Positions 7,051 through 8,341 of a stretch of 8,341 nucleotides of DNA are shown one piece after another. A model generated the notes under the pieces. That model ran no database searches. It saw nothing but the letters and a program-made list of their open reading frames with translations, and was not told the origin of the DNA. Origin of the DNA: JABIRQ01 sp963583595 (GTDB lineage: Bacteria > Pseudomonadota > Alphaproteobacteria > CADEGL01); contig CAUZWC010000131.1 of assembly GCA_963583595.1 (NCBI GenBank), positions 1 to 8,341 of the forward strand, given 5' to 3'. Position 1 is the first letter of the stretch, and every line of letters begins with the position of its first letter. The position numbers were made by a program, and so were the translations under genes.

Positions 7051-7073
7051 AGACTCCGATGTCATTGACCGCC

Positions 7074-7157
7074 CTCATCCCGAGCCTGCCAAAGCCTGAG
7101 GATTGCACGGCGGCCGATCCGTGCAACGGCCCCATACTTCGACAGGCTCAGCATGAG
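7074..7157. repeat. Palindromic intergenic element with inner hairpin
   Basis: The left arm 7074-7094 (CTCATCCCGAGCCTGCCAAAG) and the right arm 7137-7157 (ending AGGCTCAGCATGAG) are inverted repeats matching at 17 of 21 positions by eye. Between them TTGCACGG (7103-7110) and CCGTGCAA (7119-7126) form a perfect 8-bp stem with an 8-base loop. The whole can fold as a long interrupted hairpin, 24 bases after the SDR stop. The outer arm resembles a CTCAGCCTGTCGAAG-type palindrome commonly seen between genes in alphaproteobacteria (from memory). It may terminate the SDR transcript as well as being a dispersed repeat. It differs in sequence from the element at 6087-6208. Confidence 0.7.
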
Positions 7158-7234
7158 GCCGAAGGCAAGGTCGCGGACGACCGATGCAACGCCGTCCCAT
7201 TGCCCAGCGCCGCTCCCTGGGCCAAGCGACAACC

Positions 7235-8341
7235 ATGACCGTCAAGATCTCCGCCTCCTCCGCCCCCTCGCGGCTCCGGCGCGTCATGGTGCTGAGCGCC
7301 TCCGTTCTGGCGGCGGCCGTGTTCGAACTGAACCTGACCAATATCTCGGTCGTCCTGCCCCATATGCAGGGCGCCTTCAGCGCGACTCAGGACCAGGTGA
7401 GCTGGGTCGTCACCGCCTTTTTCGTCGGCATGATCGTGGGCTTCGCCTGGTCGGGCTGGGCCGCAGACCGGTTCGGTCGGAAGCAGGTCTTCATGCTGGC
7501 CAATCTCGGCTTCGTCGTCGCGACCTTCATGTGCGGTGCCTCCGACACGCTCGGGTCGGAAGTGGCCTGGCGTTTCGGTCAAGGGTTCTGGGGCGGTCCG
7601 TTGATGCCGCTCAGCCAGGCGCTCGTGCTCGACTCCTTCCCGCGCCGCCAGCATGGCTTCGCCAACGCCATCTGGGGCATCGGCGTGATGATGGGCCCGG
7701 CCCTCGGGCCGACCTTCGGCGGCTTCATCACCCAACATTGGGAGTGGCATTGGATCTTCTACGCCTGTCTGCCGGCGGCGGGTGTGGCGACGGCGCTGTG
7801 CTGGATCTTCGTGCCCAAGACCGAGGGACGGCCGGAGCGGGCCTTCGACCTGATCGGCTTCACCGCCCTGATCCTCGCGGTGATCGCCGCGCAGCTCGCC
7901 CTCAACCGGGGGGAACGGCTGGACTGGTTTGCCTCGACCGAGATCATCCTCGAGGTTGCGGCGGCGGCCTTCTTCTTCTACATCCTGGTCGTCCAGACCC
8001 TGACGGCGCGTAACCCTTTCATCGAACCGGGCATTTTCCGCGACCGCAACGCGGCGACCGGCCTGGCGATCACCGTGATCTGGGGCTTCACCCTGCACGG
8101 TCCGCTGGTTTTGACCGCGCTGCTGCTGCAGGAGCTGCGTGGCATGCCGGTCATGACCATCGGGATCATCATGTCGCCGCGTGGACTCGGGGTGATGGCC
8201 GGCATGTTCCTGGCTGCTCAGGTCATCAAACGCGTCGACCCGCGCTATATGATCGCCTTCGGGATGGGCACCCTGGCGCTATCGTCCTGGTTCATGTCGC
8301 AATGGACCATGGCAATCGGCGCCTGGGACGTCATGTGGCTG
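7235..8341 (+). CDS. MFS exporter, DHA2 (EmrB/QacA-like) family, 3' end outside window
   Basis: From ATG 7235 there are 369 codons with no stop, open to the right edge. DHA2 proteins are about 500 residues with 14 membrane helices, so roughly 130-150 residues are missing. The protein is hydrophobic throughout, with a short basic N-terminus (SRLRR at 12-16). Motif A is present as GWAADRFGRK (74-83). The segment RFGQGFWGGPLMPLSQALVLDSFP (113-136) and the motif-C antiporter signature GIGVMMGPALGPTFGG (148-163) are strongly EmrB-like. This is an inner-membrane proton-driven exporter, usually of drugs or toxic organic compounds and often paired with a periplasmic adaptor. No adaptor gene is visible here. 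The ribosome site is weak (AAGCGACAACC). The gene starts after the palindromic element and probably has its own promoter, though I could not identify one. Helix 1 reads FELNLTNISVVLP where LDxTIVNVALP is more common. Confidence 0.9.
   Translation, partial: MTVKISASSAPSRLRRVMVLSASVLAAAVFELNLTNISVVLPHMQGAFSATQDQVSWVVTAFFVGMIVGFAWSGWAADRFGRKQVFMLANLGFVVATFMCGASDTLGSEVAWRFGQGFWGGPLMPLSQALVLDSFPRRQHGFANAIWGIGVMMGPALGPTFGGFITQHWEWHWIFYACLPAAGVATALCWIFVPKTEGRPERAFDLIGFTALILAVIAAQLALNRGERLDWFASTEIILEVAAAAFFFYILVVQTLTARNPFIEPGIFRDRNAATGLAITVIWGFTLHGPLVLTALLLQELRGMPVMTIGIIMSPRGLGVMAGMFLAAQVIKRVDPRYMIAFGMGTLALSSWFMSQWTMAIGAWDVMWL

Noticed and set aside
6313..7065. Minus-strand ORF of 250 codons opposite the intact SDR
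   Set aside because: It is a shadow of a well-supported SDR gene.
7148..8098. Minus-strand ORF of 316 codons and a plus-strand frame-1 ORF (7153-8013) over the exporter
   Set aside because: Only frame 2 from 7235 gives membrane helices and MFS motifs. The others are Arg/His/Pro-rich noise.

Overview
The window looks like chromosome of a GC-rich alphaproteobacterium, probably Rhodospirillales-like. This is inferred from the strong G/C bias at third codon positions, the long RhlE helicase with an Arg/Glu-rich tail, and a stand-alone Lrp/AsnC ligand-binding protein. The exact taxon cannot be read from the sequence.

Left part (1-3474), intact housekeeping-like genes. Two minus-strand hydrolases, an isochorismatase-family protein and an alpha/beta-hydrolase cut by the left edge, are separated by only 9 bases and form a likely operon. 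They are divergent from a plus-strand RhlE-type DEAD-box RNA helicase. A small Lrp/AsnC (RAM) domain protein follows, and its start codon is unclear.

Middle part (3535-6069), a local island of gene decay. The first gene once encoded a protein of about 580 residues ending in a cobalamin-binding-like domain. It can be read end to end only by changing frame five times and passing one in-frame stop. The second is a broken short-chain dehydrogenase/reductase (SDR) with several indels, one nonsense codon and a damaged nucleotide-binding motif.

Right part (6087-8341). A palindromic intergenic element separates the dead SDR from an intact paralogue in tandem. The live copy has an atypical active site (Tyr-x6-Lys, with a Ser at the usual Tyr position). 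A second, unrelated palindromic element follows it, then a DHA2-type major facilitator exporter that runs off the right edge.

I found no CRISPR array, tRNA, rRNA, transposase or defence system, and nothing that amounts to a new multi-gene system. The most informative observations are the mutase-like pseudogene, the live/dead SDR tandem, the unusual SDR active site, the probable non-ATG start of the Lrp-like gene, and the two palindromic elements.
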